Assembly: GCA_025331125.1 (NCBI GenBank)
Contig: JAOALB010000080.1
Location: 22,354-86,353 of the forward strand
DNA: 64,000 bases
Direction of reading: 5' to 3'
Origin: Mycogone perniciosa
Taxonomy: Eukaryota > Ascomycota > Sordariomycetes > Hypocreales > Hypocreaceae
In this document: one piece after another, positions 58,735-64,000 of the stretch
Numbering within the stretch: position 1 is the stretch's first letter
How the letters are laid out: every line of letters begins with the position of its first letter
Program-made: the position numbers and the translations under genes
Notes under the pieces: model-generated
Told to the model about the DNA's origin: nothing
What the model saw: only the letters and a program-made list of their open reading frames with translations
Database searches by the model: none

Positions 58735-61700
58735 TTATATCGTCCCTCGAGTGCGTTGCTTTCTCGCCAGCCAATCTCCAAGCATGTTGTCAAGTTGCTG
58801 TCCAAAGTTAGCATTCCATTCTCCCAAAGTCAATGGCAGAACTACTCACTGTTGTTATCTCTGCCAACTTGGCATTCTGCTCCCTGAAGAGGCCTCCCAC
58901 AACGGGATGATCATTGCCTACGGGCACAACATCGCTCTTGTCATACACCACAACCAGCAGATCACGAACATGATCACTCTCATCGAAGAACGTCCGAAGC
59001 TTATCGTCATCCCAGACCTGCTCCTTGCTTGCTCTCGAGGAGGGGGTAACACTCTTGGTTCCCTCATCGGTGGACTGCGTAAACTCTGGTGATGGCGATG
59101 CTTCTGGTGAGCGGTCCTCCGGTGATGAAGTGTCAACCATGAGTGCGGGGGGATTGGATGTGTTGTTCTCGGGAGACAGAGGCGATCCCGATGTCAGTGA
59201 CTCAGCACGGATACCCAGGGGGTTCTGCTGCACCTGCCGCGGTGTGATGGACTTATCACTGGACGTCGTGGCAGTCGTCTGGAAGCTATCGGGAAACGCC
59301 CCAGCCAGTACAGGCCGCACTGGATTGTCCTTGCGCTCCTCATTCGCGGGCGGGCCATTGGGAACCATCGACCGTGACTGCTCCATGAGAGCCTCGTCCT
59401 CTGAATCATCAGAATCACCGAGATCCATGCGCGTGAATGCTCTAGCCGCCTGCTGTGACCTTGTCTCCGGTCCGGAGCTTGCACTCCGTGGGGCCATGAT
59501 CATGGGACTGCCCGCCTTCTCACCGCGCTGACCAGCAGCTGAAGAAGCCCGTTCTTGAGATGCTTCACGTGCCCGCTGTTGCTGATTCGATGGTATCTCT
59601 TGTGTCTCATTTGTCTCGGGGTTGACAATCCGCATTGACGGCGGAGGCACGTTCGAGACGTCATTGATACGGCTCTCAGCTAGGTAGGAGACGAGCTCCA
59701 CAGTTGATGCCTGTGATGGAGAGCCCCTGGTAGACAACGACGGCTCTATCCGAGCCTGTGGCTTCTGCAGCTTCGTCGGCTGTTTGGCACCAGCCTTTTC
59801 AGCAGACACTGGCTCCTCCGCAGGGCGCTCCACAGGGCGCTCCTCGCTTTCACGAGACTCGACCTCAGGGGCATCTTCCTCAGATGATCTCTTCTTGTCC
59901 TTTCTGGAGAAGAAACTGCGGATAGCACTTGGCTTCTTGTCTTTCTCTCGTTTATCCTTGTCCTTGCTCTTTTTCCTGTCCTTGTCAGACATGAGCTCCT
60001 TCTCCAGGCTAGTGCGCAACTTGGTATCTTTCGTATTGACAGATTCAGACGACTGCCGAGGCGTGTTGTCATCCCGCAACAGGTTTGGCGTGAGTGTAAT
60101 CTTCTTGGTCTCCACGGTTTCATCCCTAAAGAAAGAGTCGGTGTTCCTGACGGTGCCGTTCCTAGACCTGCTTGGACCGTCGAGCTTCTCCACGACCTCG
60201 TCGCTGCTTCTGTAGCTTTCGTCATCCGGAGGTTCCTCCTTCACAGGTTCGATAGTCTTGGTTTCCTTGGTCTCCTTTGACCTAGGCCTTAGAGGCTCGA
60301 CCTTGGCGCCCTCATCCGATATCTTATCCTCGGCTGATGTCTGCGAGTTTGCCTCTTGTTCTCTCTGCTCCCTCTCCTCCCTCTGACGCTGCTGTAGTGC
60401 TGTAGTACCAAACAGTTCATCCATATCCTCTTCGTCAGTAGAATAGTCAAAGTCAGAGTAGTCGACGTAGGTCGGCTCTGCAAATGTAACTGTTGCCTTC
60501 TTTCTTATGCCTATTGACTTGAACGTGCTCTTCTGTTTCTGCACCTGATCGCCAAGCATTGTAGCGGATAGCTGTGCCATGTCAGCAGTTGTCCCAGATC
60601 ACACGTTGATGAATGGATCATACATCAATATTCCTGTGCTTATTCAACCGAGCTAACCTTTCGGTTGGCGTCTCGATATGCTCAGCTGGTAGGTAGCCTG
60701 TAATACGGTCAGCCAAGTCATGGGCAAAAGATGGGATTGTCGAGACAACTCACCAATGCTACTATCTTTGACTACCCTCACCAGCCACCAGTAGCTGTTG
60801 CTATCATCTAGCAAGACCATGGTATCGCCCTTGGTCGCATTGGCCTGGCCCTCGACGGTGGCAACAAAGGTATGCAGCGCGTAGACGAACTCGAAATCGA
60901 TGTCCTCTGATACATGTAAGCTTTCAGCTGCCCAGCCAGATTCAATGAAGCGTGGGTCGTCAGGGAGGGAGAAGCCGGAATCATCATCTTCTTCAAAGGA
61001 CTCTTCGTAGGGGAAGGTCAGCGGCATATCGTCGGGATCGATGAATTGGTGTCCGTAAACGTCGCCGTGGCTCTGGTGCTCGAATTCTGGATAGGACGCC
61101 TCGGTCTCGGTCATTTCCACCTGCTGGTGATTCCATCTCTCACGTTCATGCTCATCCACCGCGGGATTCTAGCCTCTGGTATCAAAAGTCTGTAGCCTGT
61201 CATTTTCATCCACCCAATACACCTCCTCACATCCAGCCAGAAAATATCGCCCGTCGTCGTCGTCATCGTCGTCATCGTCGCGATTGTCGCCATCGTCGGG
61301 ACCGTTGTCTCGCTCACGCTCGTCGTCATACTCACCGCGAAGAAGATGATGGCGAGTCTCGGGGGGATCTGCATGTGCTTCTGTGCTTGTGGTAGGATGT
61401 GGCAGGGGGGACCAATGGCTCCTTGGGATGGACGATAGGGACGACACGCGCCGCGGCCAAGCCGCAGGCGTCATGCCAACGGGGCTGCACCCACCATCTT
61501 CAATCGAGGGCGAACTCGAAATCCTATCCATCATATCGTCGTCCAAGTCGCCATCGTCGTCCAGGTCATCCTCGTCGGCCGAGGACATGCCCCCGTTTTG
61601 CGCCACAGCCAGCGCATCCTGCTGCTGTCGATACACATCCATGCCGCTGGCGTTTCCTGCTGTCTCGTCGTCGGCTTTCGTGTCGCTATCGTTGGTGATC

Positions 61701-62475
61701 CACGGGCCACGGGATTCCTCCTCGGCTGTCTCGTGGGCAACTTCACGCAGCGTTTCGGCCTGGTGCGGAGCGGTACTGCTGCTGGTAGTGGTAGTGGTAG
61801 TGGTGTTGGACAGCTCGTGGCTTCGATGGCTCTGGGCCGCCGGAGAATGATGATCTTGCAGGTCGATAGTGTCTATTTCGAGTGCCAAAGCGAAGACGCC
61901 AAGCGCCAGTCAGTCGACAAAGCCTCGAAACTAAACGCAATTGCTCACGTGTTCGGCCGCGTTGGAGGTTTCAGGATTTAAAAAAAAAAGAAAAGGAAAA
62001 AGGAAACAAGGTATAAAATAAAAAAGGGTGGTGGTGGTTGTTTCTTATCAAGGCGGGAGAAGAGCAGCAGCACGCGCACGCGAACAAAAGAAACAAAACA
62101 AGGTCCTCCGTAACAACAGATCAAAGGGTCTCTGGAATAGTCATGGAAGGAAGGGGAGAAGAAAAGGCTCCAATCAATATCGTGCGCGCGCAACAAGAAC
62201 GACAAGTGTCAAGGCTAATGGACGAGGTTGAAACGGGGGCTGGGTTTTGTCCCTTTTTCGCCTGTCCATCTAGGAAACGAGAAACGAGCAAGGACCAACA
62301 CAGCACGTTGGCTTCAGTAGCTTCAGTAGGTAGTGCCAGCCAGCCAGCAGCCAGCCTTCAGAAGAAAGCCCTGGGCAGACAGACGAAAAGCCGAGAATAC
62401 GAAGTAGTACTCCGTAGATCTGATTGCATTAATTAAATTGTACGTACCGGCCCGAATGATTGATGGTCTCGTCAT
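58735..62475 (-). CDS. Tea4/TeaC/Bud14-type SH3 cell-end polarity protein
   Basis: Links microtubule-delivered Tea1 to formins and type 1 phosphatase at growth sites in fission yeast; TeaC and Bud14 are relatives. Exons 62475-62448, 61872-61223, 61168-60754, 60697-60624, 60571-58850 and 58797-58735 give 983 aa. The start MTRPSIIRA comes from a 28-nt exon; without it the reading frame has no ATG and opens only at a TTG. The N-terminal third is acidic (poly-Asp near 61240-61290). The SH3 domain spans about residues 316-375 (FEFVYALHTFVATVEGQANA, then KGDTMVLLDDSNSYWWLVRV and VKDSSIGYLPAEHIETPTER). LARLNKHRNIDLS follows, then an RVxF-like candidate PP1 contact (KKATVTFAEP). After that come long disordered Ser/Lys/Glu-rich stretches and a conserved C-terminus (VWDDDKLRTFFDESDHVRDL). 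Confidence 0.92.
61873..62447 (-). other. Unusually long first intron of tea4 (575 nt)
   Basis: GTACGTAC donor and AATAG acceptor. It contains TACTCCGTA (62408-62416) and TACGAAGTA (62398-62406) close to the donor, as well as A/G-rich stretches. Other introns in this gene are 51-56 nt. Confidence 0.7.
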
Positions 62476-63922
62476 TGTGACTTGCGACTGGTCCTCCCTC
62501 TGACAGCGATTGACTGGACTGGCCTGGGGAAATCAAGAGGAGGGGAAAAAAAAACATGTGGTCGCTCCCCTGGTTTCGTTTCGCCCGCGGGGTCGGGTAA
62601 AATCCCCAGAGTACTAATGGAGATTTCCGTTAGGTCTTTCTCGTCTTGAAGTATTACTCCGTAGTACTAGTAATATTATCAAAGCACACACAAATGGCCC
62701 GCGGATTCTCAACGTCGTCTCGTCGTCTCGTCGTGATCGTCGTGATCGTCTCCAGTGATAATGGATGGCGGAGGAGGGTTGGTTGGGGCGGTCGCATCTG
62801 ATGTGAGAGAAAAGTGAGACAGAAGCGAGGCAATGCAATAATACTATGGAGTGGTACTCCATATGCTGGGCAGAAAAAGTGATTGTGGCGCGCTCAATTC
62901 GAGTCCAGGCCCGTCCGTCTAACGTCTTTTGGCATGCATGGTGGGAATGAATGTCAGTGCGAAAGGAATGGCTTCGTTTCGTTCTACTCCGTAATGTGAT
63001 GAATAAAATACTAATAAATTCCTGTCAAACAAACTGCGTTTCTTCCTCCTGGCTGGCCCCAGATATCCCGACCTCTATTATGTAAGTAGATAATACTACG
63101 AGCGAGTACTGCTCCGTACTTGATCATCGCCTCAACGTCTCTCAGCTTCGTTCAATATTATTTATCATCATGTATGGCGGCCTCCGTGGAGTGCAGTAAA
63201 GAATAGAAATACAATATTATTGTCTCTCCATTTATTAGACGTCATCCCCGAAACACGCAGATAGCTGCTCCATTCGGCCACATGCATGCAGCCTCCTCCC
63301 GCATACATATACATACATATGCACGCACTTTGCATCCACTCACACACTCGCTCGCTCACACTCACCCAACTCAGTGCATCATCGCCTCAGCCTCATACAT
63401 CCTATTCCGCTCTCGCCAGCCAGCCAGCCAGCCACCTATCAGTACCAAAATACCAGAATCCTATCCTCATCGGAGTGCCCGTAATACACGTCAACAATAC
63501 TCATCAACTCCATCTTCCTGCAAGCAAAGCGGTGGTGGCGGGTACGTAATATCAAACATCTCCAAAGGCTGAATGAAAAACCCACACCCCCACACCTACA
63601 TACATACAAGTATGTACTTTTACCCCTGGATCCATTTTTGGGGGCGGATTCCTCTCTTGATCCTTGACCGAGAGCGGAGCGGCCCAATTGGCCAACCAGC
63701 CTCTTCTTATCTCTCTTCCCCCGGCTCCAACACCAGCCATAGTAATAGTACGTACGGAGTACGAAGTAGTAGCAGCAGTATCACAATCTTAATATCTAAT
63801 ATCCACGCCCGAGTGAAACTACGGAGCATTTTCATCATTCTAGAACCTCCAGATTTCCACTCAAGGCCCGTCCCGAAACATTTCATTCAGTCTCCGCTGA
63901 CCGTGTCGATGCAGGTCTCAAT

Positions 63923-64000
<78 letters not shown>
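62476..64000. other. Gene-free region upstream of tea4 to the window end
   Basis: It contains the tea4 promoter side, with TACTCCGTA at 62655 and 62985 and TACGGAGTA at 63753. There are short CATA and CCAG repeats (63292-63325, 63418-63433) and the terminal (TAA)n array. No supportable ORF. Confidence 0.5.
63924..64000. repeat. (TAA)n microsatellite running off the window edge
   Basis: At least 25 uninterrupted TAA/AAT units over 77 nt; the true end lies beyond the window. Confidence 0.97.

Overview
The window looks like nuclear DNA of a filamentous ascomycete, most likely a sordariomycete and plausibly Hypocreales. Genes carry many short spliceosomal introns (about 45-130 nt, GTRNGT...YAG). 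The gene set includes NoxR, a Con7-type zinc-finger factor, a Tea4/TeaC polarity protein, peroxisomal uricase, an alternative NADH dehydrogenase and a fused THI20 kinase/TenA protein. I assign 16 protein-coding genes with exon models checked for reading phase. No transposon, CRISPR array, rRNA or convincing tRNA was seen.

Layout. 1-602 (-) is the 5' part of an XDJ1-like DnaJ co-chaperone, divergent from 1296-3370 (+) mitochondrial glutamyl-tRNA synthetase. 4606-6561 (-) is noxR, the p67phox-like regulator of NADPH oxidase, with 4.2 kb of gene-free DNA upstream. 10764-11885 (-) is the SOD1 copper chaperone, divergent from 12414-13008 (+) mitochondrial ribosomal protein uL13m. 13337-14322 (-) is urate oxidase, divergent from 15935-20204 (+) Rictor/Avo3 of TORC2. 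20992-23217 (+) is THI20. 23598-25329 (-) is an unrecognised single-pass membrane protein, divergent from 27925-29798 (+) alternative NADH dehydrogenase. 30804-33243 (+) is the DEAD-box helicase Dbp2.

A stretch of about 13.8 kb with no supportable gene (33244-47018) precedes 47019-48711 (+), the Con7-like zinc-finger regulator. After another 4.1 kb comes 52819-54402 (+), the U5 snRNP factor Aar2. 55381-56088 (-) RPS16 and 56547-57382 (+) RPL32 form a divergent ribosomal-protein pair. 58735-62475 (-) is the SH3 polarity protein Tea4/TeaC/Bud14. The window ends in gene-free DNA with a (TAA)n microsatellite.

Most genes are unrelated housekeeping units. NoxR, Tea4 and Con7 are all regulators of polarity or development, but nothing shows them acting as one locus. 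The strongest unexplained signal is a 9-mer, TACGGAGTA, with 19 copies counted by eye in non-coding DNA where about 0.5 would be expected by chance. Two copies are fused head-to-head into perfect palindromes of 16 and 20 nt. Other points worth checking are a 459-nt intron inside helicase motif V of Dbp2, a possible spliced N-terminal extension of the copper chaperone, a skipped strong splice acceptor in con7, and a 575-nt first intron in tea4.
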